From Glandiceps talaboti (lineage: Eukaryota > Hemichordata > Enteropneusta > Spengelidae): a DNA stretch of 64,000 bases. Under the pieces are notes generated by a model. That model was not told the origin of the DNA, did no database searches, and saw nothing but the letters and a program-made list of their open reading frames with translations. The stretch lies in NCBI RefSeq assembly GCF_964340395.1, contig NC_135566.1:334001-398000 (forward strand). The letters run 5' to 3'. The translations under genes and the position numbers were made by a program. The first letter of the stretch is position 1. Each line of letters begins with the position of its first letter. Positions 13,701 through 22,833 of the stretch are shown here, piece after piece.

Positions 13701-16700
13701 GAACCAAGTAATTCAAACCTTGCCAAAGCCAACTCAAATAAACCACATTTGGGATGTATCATGTAAGGTACACTCAACTTCAAACTTATGTCCAATATGG
13801 AGAGATTGAACTTACAACAATAATATGACAAAATATATGTCATGTCATACTACAATAATAATTGAAGCATATCTTAATACTCTACTATCCTTTCATCATT
13901 TGCAGGTGACGGAGATGGAAACCAAGGTAAACTTTCTATAATTCATACTTTATATCTTGTCATGAATTCAGAGTTTTGAAGTAAAAACATGCTATCGTGT
14001 GTTTGCGATATTCTTAAAATATATATTTTTCACTCTGAAAAAAACGTGATCAAATCAAGTCAGTCTTTCTCTCTCTCTTTGACGCACCTAGGGACATATA
14101 TTCAAGTTCATACTATGCTGATATAAACTCATTACTTTAAAAACTTCAGAATGTGGAGGTACACATGAACTTACCTCTGGCAACCACGTGCAGATTACGT
14201 CATCAAACTACCCAGAAAACTATGGTGATAACGAGGATTGTACCTGGACTGTTACAAATTCTGATGACGGGAATATCCTACTTAACTTCGTCAACTTTGA
14301 TACGGAGTCTGGATACGATTACGTACAGTTTGGAAGTGGTAGTTCACCCGATGCAAATGCTGAAAAGCAAACTGGAAATACTGCTCCCTCAGATTTCACC
14401 TCTTCTGATGATACTGCATGGATATACTTCCATTCTGATGGATCCCAAACTCGGTCCGGATTTCGGATGGTAGCCACTGCAGTTGGGGGTAGGTCAGGAT
14501 CAAATCATTCAGCTGGAAAATACTTGTAATATAAGGATTTGTGACTGTGGTTGTCTTCGACTTACAGTAACAAGCCCCCTTCTGTCACTTCTCTCTTCAT
14601 CGGCTGTGAGAAATAAAACATACTTCGTTACTCTTAACGGTTGCAATTAAATTTCTCGTACGTCTTTTGTAAATCTGTACAATTTATTCAGTGACTTCGC
14701 CTAGCGTAGTGAACAAAGTATATGTTATATATACAGTCACTAAATATAACTTTTTTTATATCTTGTGTGATGTTTTATGCTCTGTGTAATATTAAATGAT
14801 TAACTAAACTACAAAGTTGTCCTCCTTTTCAGGAGATGGAGGTACTGGCAAAGGTAATTATCTTGACTTTAACATTTCTTAATACATTTTCGAAATGAAA
14901 TTGCACATTATGTAATTCGCAAAAGTTTGATTATCGCTCTCTCTCTCTCTCTCTCTCTTCTTCCTCATCCCCTCTCCCCCTCTATACATGTCTGTCATCG
15001 TCCCCCCCTCTCTCTCTCCTACTACTGATTCTGGGAAGGCCAAGTTTCTGATCAATACATCTCCCAGTTTGTTTATAATGAAATAGCCACTGTTGTTGAT
15101 ACAACATCCATGTTTACATCATAGTACAACAAAATCAAGAGATTGCATAAATTGATAATACAGAGACCAGAGTTACTGTCAACAACAAATTGATAACATA
15201 AAGACCAGTGTTACTGTGGCTGACAAATTGATAACATATAGACCAGTGTTGCTGTCAACAACAAACTGATAACATAAAGATCGGTGTTACTGTAAAGTTC
15301 TGACAGATTGATAACATAAAGACCAGTGTTAGTCAATAACAATTGAGGGTGATCCCTGAGAACATAGTAGTAGACACTTATACCTAACGTTATTACATAA
15401 TGTAATCGATAACTTTTAGGGGATTTTACGTTATACGTACACACTTTTGCATATCGATATCGAAGTTACTTGCACTCTCTTTCATAGCTTTTCATTTCAA
15501 CATTTACTGTTCAACACATCGAAGTTACTGTCAATTCTTCCATAGGATTTTATCATTTTTAGAAAATTAATATAATCTCTCATTTCCTTCATGTTCAAAG
15601 TAGATTGTGATGCTGAACACACACTGAGTGCTGAGGAGTCTGTGCAAATAAGTTCCCCTAACTACCCAAGCAATTACGATGACAACATGGACTGTACTTG
15701 GATCATCACCAATTCGGATGGTGGTGACATTGACCTTCAATTTGTCAAGTTGGAGACTGAAGCCGGTTACGACTACGTCCAATTCGGAAGTGGAAGTCAA
15801 GTAGACTTGAATGCGGAAAAGTACGATGGGGAGGAAATTCCTTCTTATTTTACTTCTTCTGGAAGCACGTTATGGATTATTTTCCATTCTGATACTTCTA
15901 ATACAAGACTTGGATTCCAGGCAACGGTTACGGCTAAAAATGCTGGAGGTGGAACAGTAGGTATGTAGTGTAGTTCCTATACAGTATCGTTACCATTAAA
16001 CGTGCTGTGATTTAGTACACAGTTGGGATCCAGACTAGTTGGTATGCGATTTAATAACATAGGGCCTATTTAATAGATGCTTTATATGCTTGCTAACTTT
16101 GCAGTTATGAACGATTGTTTGCTCAATGCTAAAATGGCCATATGGATGAAAAAGTGGATATTATTCTTAATTTTGAATTACAACTTTACTGCCTTTTTCT
16201 ACTTGAATGTGAAACAACATGGATCAAGTCAGTCATTGTTACTCTATTAGTTGCAAAAACTGAAATAAAATAAATAAGATAATAGTGTGTCATTGTATGT
16301 ACAGTGAGTGAGTTGTAAATAAACTGGGTAAATATAAATAGTTATTACATTGCATTACTGTAATTATTGAAAATGTGTATGTTCTATGCTGGTTCTATCC
16401 TTAGATTGCGATGCTGAACACGAATTAGAAACAGGTAGCGAAATAGTGGTGACCACTCCAAATCATCCGAGTCATTATGATGACAATGCACATTGCACAT
16501 GGAAAATTAGAAACACCGATGGTGGTATTTTGGGTTTGGACTTCGTTGCTATGGACACGGAAGCAGGATATGATTACGTCCAATTTGGAAGTGGTCTTGT
16601 TTCACATCCAAATGCTGCCAAACATGACGGAACAAACCTACCAGCTGATTACAATACTGAGGGTGCTGAGTTGTGGATTGTTTTCCATTCCGATGGGTCT

Positions 16701-17032
16701 GTTAACAAACCAGGGTTTAAAGCAATTGTAAGAGCAATAGAAGGTATGATTGTTACAAACATACACCTCTTACTTTTATAAATGAAAAGTCCGGCACTTA
16801 GCAAAATGTATTACGTAAACGCTGTTAGTCCTCAATGTGTGGTGTTACCTTTTTAAAGAAATAAGATGACAAATAGTGTTTAGAAAAGTCCAGCTTTGTT
16901 TATCTTTTGATATATATATACCACATTTTCTGATAGCAATAATTTAGGATTGTATTTACCAATCACAGTGAAGTTGTACATGACCTAACTTGTAAAGGAA
17001 TTAACATATTACACGACATAGAATGCAAATAC

Positions 17033-17070
<38 letters not shown>

Positions 17071-17720
17071 TTATAGTATAGTATCTGCTCTAAACAACGA
17101 ATGATGTTAACCTTACACTTGCCAGTAATATTGAAAGGGGCATAGACAATACGAAAGAAAGTCATACGTATTTCTGTATTCGTTTACCCTGTAGTTAGTA
17201 CTAATTTCGACTTCTTGAATTACCCTCCCCCAACCCCTCCTCTCAAAGAAATTCAAATGTTGTTTGGCGTGTAGTCATAATGTTCAATACCAATACAAAG
17301 CCATTTGAATGTTACTGTGTTTCTGTCCTCTCGTTTTAGAAGATACAAATGGCGGTGGCAACGAAGGTTGGTAAAACTCCAATAATGTTTTCTGTCAGTT
17401 AATTACGGTGTACTTTGAGTGTTAAAAGGGCATTTGTATTGTATTGTATTGTATTGTATTGTATTGTATTGTATTGTATTGTATTGTATTGTATTGTATT
17501 GTATTGTGTCTATCCTATTTTATGTGATTGTATTGGTCAATATTGTATAGCATTGCAGCATTTTATTGTGTGGGGGAATTGTCATATTACATTGCATTGT
17601 ATTGTATATTAAATGTAAAACATTGCATTTATCGCAATATAATGTCCATTCAACATGAAAAGGGCCACTGTCCATCATTCGACAAAGGAATTATTGAAAC
17701 ATATAGAATCTCTCTGTCCC

Positions 17721-17759
<39 letters not shown>

Positions 17760-19201
17760 ATGTTTTGCATTGTTTTATGATATAACATTGAATTAAATTG
17801 CATTGTTGAAATGTATTGTGTCGTACTATATTGTGTTGTGTTGTGTTGTGTTGTGTTGTGTTGTGTTGTGTTGTGTTGTGTTGTGTTGTGTTGTCAAAAT
17901 CACGAAAACCAAATTGAACCTTTGCTTGCAGTTTGTGGGGGAGGTCCATTTAATATCGGAGACGGGGAGACTTGGAATATCCAGTCACCTAATTATCCAA
18001 GTAACTATGGCGACGGCGTGGACTGTACCTGGATTTTCATTACTTCCGGTGAAAATATTCAGTATAATTTCAATGAGATGAATACAGAACATGGCTACGA
18101 CTATATACAATTTGGAAGTGGTTCTTCTCCCGATACAAACGCCGAGAAGCATTGGGGTTCTTCTCTCCCTGAAAACTTTGTTTCAAGTGGAAGGGTTGCA
18201 TGGTTGACTTTCCATTCAGATGCATCTATCAACGCTAAGGGATTCAGTTTACAAGTATTCATTTCTAAAGGTCAGTTTATTTGAACCCCTGTTGCTGAAA
18301 ATTGTTCTATCAAAGAGAATAATTGTGCACCCTATAGACCTATGTCTCTATATATCTAGATGCATGTTGTCTAAAAACCGTAACTTGCATTGCATTATCT
18401 TATTGACTACTTTATTAACATAAACCATTCATAATGTTTAAGTTGACCCATGTGACAATGAAAGTGTGCGTTCAGATGTGTACACAAACTTCTGTGAAAT
18501 TGACATCTTCTAAAGTGTAATTGTTTGTGTGTTATAGACTCTAGACACACCTCAAATGAAGTGCCACTATGGACAGACGATTTGCGATGTGGTCTTAACT
18601 TTCCTCTCTCAGATGGCACGCCATCACAATGTAACCCTGATGGTATATATCCATGCTGCTCCCCAGCTGATTGGTGTGGAAACACAGCAGGACATTGTTC
18701 ATGCCCTGGATGTATTGACTACAGAGGTAAATTCCCATCGGGTTTTGATGAATCATCATTGACACTCCTTGATAAATTAACCTGCACAAATCAGATATTA
18801 ACATTAAAGAAATGTGCCTCGAGCTCGGAAATGAAAGTTATTCTTGTTAAAATCTAGAAAAAAAACAGGGGTCACCATACAAATTATTGTCATAAAGATG
18901 GCCACCGATCCTAGGGAACAAACGATTGATGATTGCCTTGAAAACAAGATAGTGGTAACCCCCCCCCCCCCCCCCCCGGGCCCAATCGCTTTTAATATTT
19001 TAGAAGGACCAGAAACAAATTTGTATAGGGCAAGGATTGGAGAGAACCTACGAACTTGATTTCTGGGGAAATTAGTCTCCCCAGGTGCATACTTCATAAT
19101 ACTATAGTATAATGGAACACTGTAAAATTATGGCTTGACCTGTACAAAGACAATATCACTTTCATATGCGTATACTTTTCGTTTCTCCAACAGGAAGATG
19201 A
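2673..19201 (+). CDS. Secreted astacin metalloprotease with five CUB domains and a hevein-like module (19 exons)
   Basis: Coding exons: 2673-2735, 5633-5666, 7506-7574, 7961-8013, 8581-8659, 9337-9454, 10374-10558, 11587-11811, 12748-12774, 13121-13459, 13906-13926, 14150-14488, 14833-14853, 15604-15960, 16405-16743, 17340-17366, 17932-18270, 18538-18726, 19194-19201. All junctions are GT-AG, and the 2832 nt read without a break to TGA, giving 943 residues. Layout: signal peptide 1-18 or so; propeptide with FEGD aspartate switch (D67); mature start near RNA (76-78); zinc site HEFMHAVGFAHEQSRTDRD (170-188); Met-turn SIMHY (225-229); catalytic domain ends LYNC at 275. CUB1-5 occupy 285-397, 405-517, 525-643, 644-756 and 766-878; the 8-Cys module is 879-941. 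There is no EGF domain, so it is not a BMP1/tolloid orthologue. Likely role: extracellular zinc endopeptidase. Substrate unknown. Confidence 0.92.
4772..5545. repeat. 19-bp minisatellite, about 40 copies
   Basis: Unit tgatatacattacagtatg with variants (aaac for atac, tgtg for tatg, a few cattat). It lies in intron 1 of the astacin gene, and the copies are contiguous with no spacers. Confidence 0.97.
5633..5666 (+). CDS. Astacin gene exon 2: propeptide
   Basis: The exon is 34 nt between acceptor cag and donor gtgagt and encodes KEIHRPNPRMF. It lies in the propeptide. It is recognised by phase (0 in, 1 out) and splice strength rather than by a domain. Confidence 0.72.
6565..7240. repeat. Degenerate tandem repeat of about 145 bp
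   Basis: About four to five diverged units share accaaattatattgaatttg, a cctaatta..gaaaat stretch and aaagctacat. It lies in intron 2 of the astacin gene. The family is unknown. Confidence 0.8.
7318..7428. repeat. (ACAG)n and (AC)n microsatellite
   Basis: About 50 bp of acag repeats are followed by gcag/aaac variants and an ac run. They adjoin the end of the 145-bp tandem repeat. Confidence 0.95.
7506..7574 (+). CDS. Astacin gene exon 3: propeptide
   Basis: The exon is 69 nt and phase 1-1, with donor gtaagt. It encodes DPQSFIKSVPAMRRIEEENR and a short tail. It is a charged propeptide segment with no separate domain. Confidence 0.75.
7961..8013 (+). CDS. Astacin gene exon 4: aspartate-switch motif
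   Basis: It encodes KIATDELFFEGDIYLGPK. The FEGD core is the conserved aspartate switch of astacin propeptides, whose Asp ligates the active-site zinc in the zymogen. Phase 1 in, 0 out; donor gtaagt. Confidence 0.9.
8581..8659 (+). CDS. Astacin gene exon 5: start of mature protease
   Basis: It encodes VQRNAIVYESSLWPQGFVPY and six more residues. The RNA and LWP.G.VPY pattern is the astacin N-terminal strand, so maturation probably occurs near R76/N77. A partial tandem copy of this exon's 3' end lies at 8789. Confidence 0.92.
8789..8938 (+). repeat. Tandem duplicate of the exon 5 3' end and intron
   Basis: The segment 8630-8778 (last 10 codons of exon 5, its donor and about 120 bp of intron) recurs here with a few changes. 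The exon relic reads gccgtatgaaattgat and keeps the gtagga donor, but no acceptor is visible, so it is probably not spliced in. Confidence 0.85.
9090..9300. repeat. (CATA)n followed by alternating purine-pyrimidine run
   Basis: Over 100 bp of cata repeats run into a cacacgcacacgcatgcacgcgcgcg stretch of Z-DNA-prone type. It lies in intron 5 of the astacin gene, close upstream of exon 6. Confidence 0.95.
9337..9454 (+). CDS. Astacin gene exon 6: catalytic domain
   Basis: It contains I.EAM..FH..TCIRFVPR and DYIYIY, the conserved astacin segment that carries the first catalytic-domain cysteine. Phase 1 in, 2 out. Confidence 0.93.
9694..9960. repeat. 46-bp minisatellite, about 6 copies
   Basis: Unit begins aacacttaaattacaagtta and includes ccccacataatctatgtaca. 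The copies are nearly identical, so the expansion is recent. It lies in intron 6 of the astacin gene. Confidence 0.96.
10374..10558 (+). CDS. Astacin gene exon 7: zinc-binding site
   Basis: It encodes HEFMHAVGFAHEQSRTDRD, the HExxHxxGxxH zinc motif extended by the family-typical E-x-x-R-x-D-R-D. The catalytic Glu and three His ligands are intact. The usual Leu after HE is Phe here, which is a conservative change. Confidence 0.96.
10629..10798. repeat. (AATG)n and (CAAT)n microsatellite
   Basis: About 40 bp of aatg repeats are followed by about 125 bp of caat repeats. It lies in intron 7 of the astacin gene. Confidence 0.97.
11183..11449. repeat. 37-bp minisatellite, about 7 copies
   Basis: Unit tactggctttgtattcatat plus cactacatactactaca, with minor variants. 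It lies in intron 7, upstream of exon 8. Confidence 0.95.
11587..11811 (+). CDS. Astacin gene exon 8: Met-turn and end of catalytic domain
   Basis: It encodes the methionine turn SIMHY, whose Tyr is the fifth zinc ligand in astacins. It ends KLNALYNC, matching the usual domain end. Phase 1 in and out. This lets it join directly to the first linker microexon at 12748. Confidence 0.94.
12416..12541. repeat. 21-bp minisatellite, 6 copies
   Basis: Unit tcatctcagtaccgtgaact plus g; copies alternate ccgtg and ctgtg. The period is a multiple of three, so it stays open in several frames. No splice-compatible reading connects it to the astacin gene. Confidence 0.95.
12748..12774 (+). CDS. Astacin gene exon 9: 27-nt linker microexon
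   Basis: The exon is phase 1-1 and encodes DGDGDGDNN between acceptor taaag and donor gtaagg. It joins the catalytic domain to CUB1. It is one of four short Gly/Asp- or Gly/Asn-rich linker exons in this gene. Confidence 0.72.
13121..13459 (+). CDS. Astacin gene exon 10: CUB1
   Basis: A single phase 1-1 exon of 113 codons encodes one CUB domain (SSNYPENYGDNEDCTW, SGYDYVQFGSG). Only the first disulfide pair of Cys is present. The exon is about 95% identical to exon 12. Confidence 0.95.
13906..13926 (+). CDS. Astacin gene exon 11: 21-nt linker microexon
   Basis: It encodes GDGDGNQ in phase 1-1, with a tgcag acceptor and gtaaac donor. It links CUB1 and CUB2. Confidence 0.8.
14150..14488 (+). 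CDS. Astacin gene exon 12: CUB2
   Basis: A 113-codon phase 1-1 exon. I count 17 differences from exon 10 over 339 nt, mostly at the two ends. The flanking introns do not align. It has the same two-Cys CUB fold. Confidence 0.95.
14833..14853 (+). CDS. Astacin gene exon 13: 21-nt linker microexon
   Basis: It encodes GDGGTGK in phase 1-1, with acceptor cttttcag and donor gtaatt. It links CUB2 and CUB3. Confidence 0.8.
14937..14960. repeat. (CT)n microsatellite
   Basis: A ct dinucleotide run in the intron after linker exon 13. A second, looser pyrimidine-rich run follows near 15000. Confidence 0.9.
15150..15335. repeat. Tandem repeat of about 38 bp, 5 copies
   Basis: Copies share attgataacataaagaccag and tgttactgtcaacaacaa. 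It lies in the intron upstream of CUB3. Confidence 0.88.
15604..15960 (+). CDS. Astacin gene exon 14: CUB3
   Basis: A 119-codon phase 1-1 exon containing SSPNYPSNYDDNMDCTW and AGYDYVQFGSG. A Gly-rich tail (AGGGTV) replaces the separate linker exon seen after CUB1 and CUB2. Confidence 0.94.
16130..16235 (+). mobile_element. Diverged half-copy of the long-TIR MITE (family B)
   Basis: From aaaatggccatatggatga through gcctttttctacttga it matches the left arm of the element at 19654-20015. The right arm is not evident. It lies in the CUB3-CUB4 intron. Confidence 0.7.
16405..16743 (+). CDS. Astacin gene exon 15: CUB4
   Basis: A 113-codon phase 1-1 exon with TTPNHPSHYDDNAHCTW and AGYDYVQFGSG. It follows CUB3 directly and is diverged from CUB1 and CUB2. 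Confidence 0.94.
17032..17071. repeat. (ACA)n microsatellite
   Basis: About 40 bp of aca/aac trinucleotides in the intron after CUB4. Confidence 0.95.
17340..17366 (+). CDS. Astacin gene exon 16: 27-nt linker microexon
   Basis: It encodes EDTNGGGNE in phase 1-1. The donor gttggt is weaker than those of the other linker exons, so optional inclusion is possible. Confidence 0.68.
17431..17506. repeat. (ATTGT)n microsatellite
   Basis: A pentamer run of about 75 bp in the last linker-CUB5 intron. Related looser TATTG-rich DNA continues to about 17650. Confidence 0.95.
17716..17894. repeat. (TGTC)n and (GTGTT)n microsatellites
   Basis: A tetramer run at 17716-17757 and a GTGTT pentamer run at 17829-17894. 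The second ends about 40 bp before the CUB5 acceptor. Confidence 0.95.
17932..18270 (+). CDS. Astacin gene exon 17: CUB5
   Basis: A 113-codon phase 1-1 exon with QSPNYPSNYGDGVDCTW and HGYDYIQFGSG. It is preceded in the intron by a long (GTGTT)n run that ends about 40 bp before the acceptor. Confidence 0.94.
18538..18726 (+). CDS. Astacin gene exon 18: hevein-like 8-Cys module
   Basis: The 63 codons include RCGLNFPLSDGTPSQCNPDG, then PCCSPADWCGNTAGHCSC and CIDYR. The eight cysteines include CG...C...CCS...WCG..., the spacing style of hevein-type chitin-binding domains. That relationship is inferred from the pattern only. Phase 1-1. Confidence 0.88.
19194..19201 (+). CDS. Astacin gene exon 19: terminal codons and stop
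   Basis: After acceptor ccaacag the frame adds Gly-Arg and then TGA (19199-19201). The 3' UTR would run to a poly(A) signal at 19328. Confidence 0.72.
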
Positions 19202-19327
19202 TTCGCACAACTGATTTATAACGGATGATATTGATATTAACAATGTGATGGGATGAACCAAATTCCGACAAATTTCATGATTATTGTGTTAGATGTTCCT
19301 TAGTAATGTACACATTGTTCAGACCAC

Positions 19328-19333
19328 AATAAA
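19328..19333 (+). other. Poly(A) signal of astacin gene
   Basis: An exact AATAAA lies 127 nt after the stop codon, in the expected place for this transcript's 3' end. Confidence 0.7.
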
Positions 19334-19387
19334 TTTGCATTGAATTCATGATCAGCACCATTCTTTGTTTTGTGATGTCGAATAATA

Positions 19388-19463
19388 GATGTAGGATACG
19401 TCGTACTGGCCTCCTCCTCTCGCAGGGGTTGATGCACCCCGTCGTGGCATACCTACAGACTAG
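19388..19463. mobile_element. Palindromic MITE, family A, copy 2
   Basis: gtaggatacgtcgta on the left and cgtggcatacctacagacta on the right correspond to the arms of the 1926-2032 element. It lies just downstream of the astacin gene's poly(A) site. Confidence 0.6.
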
Positions 19464-19653
19464 TCGAATGCCATGATCTCAAGTAGAGCTATCGTTACGT
19501 AGTTATAGATCAGAGACATATATACAGGCTACCACGTGACTCGGGCTACTATGTGGCTCGTTACCATGCAACTCTTCGTAATACAAATATGACCAATTAA
19601 CATGAAGTTCGTTTTGATAACATCAATAACGAAAAAGAACACAAAGGAACCAG

Positions 19654-20015
19654 GTCTTTTAAAGTGGCCATATGGATGAGAATTTGATATTTATTTTGGA
19701 TTTTTATTTGATAAAACAGCTTCACTATGTTTTTCTACTTGAAAAAATAATGTGAAATAACATATACCAAGTCCATGTTCATAACTCAATACCTTGCAAA
19801 AAGATGCACAAAGTGAAAAAAGTTTGTTATTGTACGTACAATAACAAACATTTTACACATTGTTTAATGTTTTGCAGTTTATTGAGTTACAAACATATAA
19901 ATGGTATGTTATTTCACATTATTTTTTCAAGTAAAAAAACATAGTGAAGCTGTTTTATCAAATAAAAATCCAAAATAAATACCAAATTTTCATCCATATG
20001 GCCACTTTAAAAGAC
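19654..20015. mobile_element. Long-TIR MITE (family B), 362 bp
   Basis: The left end gtcttttaaagtggccatat is the inverse of the right end atatggccactttaaaagac. The arms extend over 100 bp each, including a matching cagcttcactatgtttttct and its complement. The short centre contains ttgttattgtacgtacaata. There is no coding capacity. A diverged half-copy is at 16130. Confidence 0.9.
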
Positions 20016-20144
20016 TATAAGTTTAGTCTAGTCTGCATATTGTTTTGTAATTTTCTTCAGATATATAATTTGTATCTTTTCCACCTCATCAAAGTATTGT
20101 GATCAGTAATTACCTGGTCTTAGCGGTAAAAAAATGAAAATAAA

Positions 20145-22527
20145 ATGAAATTCCGACTCACGTTATCGGAAACAACGGATCATCTTTGTATCATCAGTCG
20201 ACTTAATATTACTGCGCCACGCCCACCCAATGTATTTGTGACTGCACGAAACATTCGCGCCGTTGACCGTGTTGCACTGAAAGCTGACCTTCAAAGTGAA
20301 CTTTCTAAGGCCAATGCAATTTCAGCCCAGGACCTCCACCATCACCTGAAAACTACTCTTGACAAGCACGCTCCAGCAGTACAGCGGAAAGTTTCAAAGC
20401 AAAGGAATGCTTCCTGGTTTAATGCTGTTCGCGATGAACTCAGAGAAGCAAAGCAACAACGCCGTCGAGCAGAAAGGCAGTGGCTGAAAACTGGACTTGA
20501 AATTCATAAACAGATATACAACCATGCAAAGAGAACTGTGACAAACTTAGTTCATTCAGCAAAGACCAATTATTACTCTAAACAAATTAGTGAAAGCAGA
20601 TCAGCAAAGCAATTGTTCAGTATCACAAATCGGTTGCTTGGGAGTAAGAAAGCTTCTCCCACCCCAACAATATTTCCAGCAATTGAACAACCTGAGCGTT
20701 TTGTTGACTTCTTCAATGATAAAGTTAAAGCTATACGATCTAATCTTGACACCCAAAATGCCCATCAACCTATGTGTACTGAACATTGCTTTCAGGGTCA
20801 ACCTCTCAGTTGTTTCAAACCTGTTGATGCAGAAGTTGTGAAGAAGGTCATCTTGGGTTCTGTTGCTAAGACATGTGATCTTGATCCTATGCCAACTAAT
20901 CTGTTAATTGAATGCTTAGATGTCCTGTTACCACACATTACATTAGTTATCAATCATTCTCTTTCATCTGGTACATTTCCATCTATCTTCAAAACTGCTC
21001 TTGTAAAACCATTGTTGAAGAAACCATCTCTTGATCATAACGATTTGAAAAACTATCGCCCTGTTTCTAACCTTCCATTTCTCTCTAAAGTAATTGAACG
21101 AATAGTTCTCTTACAGTTAAATGAGCACCTCCTTTCTAATAATCTCCTTAATCCTCTTCAATCTGCTTACAGGCCTTACCACAGCACTGAAACTGCCCTT
21201 CTCAAAATCATAAACGATCTTTTAACTGCCATTGACAACGGTAAAATCACTCTTCTTACTCTCTTAGACCTGTCGGCTGCATTTGACACCATTGATCATA
21301 ATATTCTCCTTAAACGACTTCAACATACTTTTGGTATCACAGAATCTGCCCTATCTTGGTTTAACTCTTATCTTTCTGAAAGAACTCAAATAGTCACGAT
21401 AAATGGTTTCCAGTCAAATGCATCACCCCTCTCCTTTGGTGTTCCCCAAGGCTCAGTCCTTGGTCCTGTCTTATTCGTTCTTTACACCGAGCCTCTTTTC
21501 AATCTTGTCAAGAAGCACTTAATTCATCATCATGCTTTTGCTGATGATAACCAACTTTATAAAGACACTAATCCACATAACATAAACCAAACTATTGAAG
21601 ATATGCAAAACTGCATTACTGACGTCAAAATGTGGATGACTGCAAATAAGCTTCAATTAAATGACTGTAAGACAGAAGTCATACTAATCTCATCTCCTAG
21701 ACTTTCCACTAAACTTGCTCTTCCTCCTTCCATGCATGTCGGAAACTCAGACATACTTTTCAGTCCAAGTGTAAAAAATCTTGGAGTCACACTTGATTGC
21801 AATCTCAATATGGCCGAGAATGTGCAACGCACATGCAAGGCCGCCTACATTCAACTGAGACAAATCAGCTCTATTCGTCACTTTCTCACTTCTAGTGCCA
21901 CTCAAACACTTGTCTCCACACTCATCCTGTCTCGCTTAGACTATTGTAATGCTCTTCTCTCTGGTTGTCCTAAACACCTCACTGACAGACTACGGCATGT
22001 ACAAAATGCTGCAGCTCGGCTTGTCTGCAAAGCTAAAAAGTTCGATCATGTACAACCTCTTCTTAGAAAACTTCATTGGCTGCCTATCACTTCACGTATT
22101 CAATACAAAATTTCATCCATTTGTTTCAAGTCAGTTGTAGGTATTGGCCCACAATATCTCACGGATCTTCTACATCAATACATTCCTCGAAGACCACTTC
22201 GCTCGTCTTCTGATTCTCGTCTTCTCTGTGTTCCAAGGGTGTCAACCAAAACATTTGGTGAAAGATCCTTCTCTTACATTGGCCCTACTTCATGGAACCA
22301 CCTCCCTTTTGATCTTCGCCATTCCAAATCTTTGTCAACCTTCAGACATTCTCTCAAAACTCACCTCTTCAACTGCTAATAACTGCTTTTCTTTCTCATT
22401 TTATTTAATACACATTACCTTGAATTCACATTTCCATTAACTATTTCTGTATCCACTCTTGCTCTGCGCTTCGAGCTCTTCGGAGATGAGGCGCATTACA
22501 AATCATCTTATTATTATTATTATTATT
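20145..22527 (+). mobile_element. L2/CR1-like LINE, 5'-truncated, with a 744-codon reverse transcriptase ORF
   Basis: One unbroken frame (20145-22379) encodes the region before the RT, the RT itself and the C-terminal tail. RT motifs: NYRPVSNL (about residue 302), LLDLSAAFDTIDH (about 375), GVPQGSVLGP (about 432) and catalytic FADD (465-468), where YADD is commoner. The tail has YCNALLSGCP and SWNHLPFDLR, typical of L2/CR1/Rex-like elements. The frame starts just before SETTDHLCI, which is normally the end of the apurinic-type endonuclease, so the endonuclease is missing. The 3' end has gcgcattacaaat followed by (TTA)n, as in L2-like elements. The intact frame suggests a recent insertion. The ATG at 20145 is probably not a native start. 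A target-site duplication of about 6 bp (aaatga) is possible but weak. Confidence 0.93.
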
Positions 22528-22609
22528 AAATGAGTGGGTGATCAACAAGACCTGGCTTGGTTACACGCACAAAGTCTAAATCTACGATTATTTATCAGGA
22601 TTCTGACAA

Positions 22610-22833
22610 AGATTATTTCTTACCTATTCCTATATACCATGTCAAAATATCGGGAAGAGGAGTCAATATTATTTCTTACGTATTCCTATATACCATGTCA
22701 AAATATTGTGAGGGGAGTCAATATTATTTCTTACTTATTCCTACATACCATGTCAAAATATCGGAAGAGGAGTCAAGATTATTTCTTACTTATTCCTACA
22801 TACCATGTCAAAATATTGTGAGGGGAGTCAAGA
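22610..22833. repeat. Tandem repeat of about 55 bp, 4 copies
   Basis: Copies share ttatttcttacttattccta and cataccatgtcaaaatat and alternate between cggaagaggagtc and tgtgaggggagtc endings. It may be a higher-order duplication of a two-unit block. Confidence 0.9.

Noticed and set aside
18407-18804. Minus-strand frames opposite the hevein-like exon
   Set aside because: They are shadows of the coding exon, with no splice or family support.
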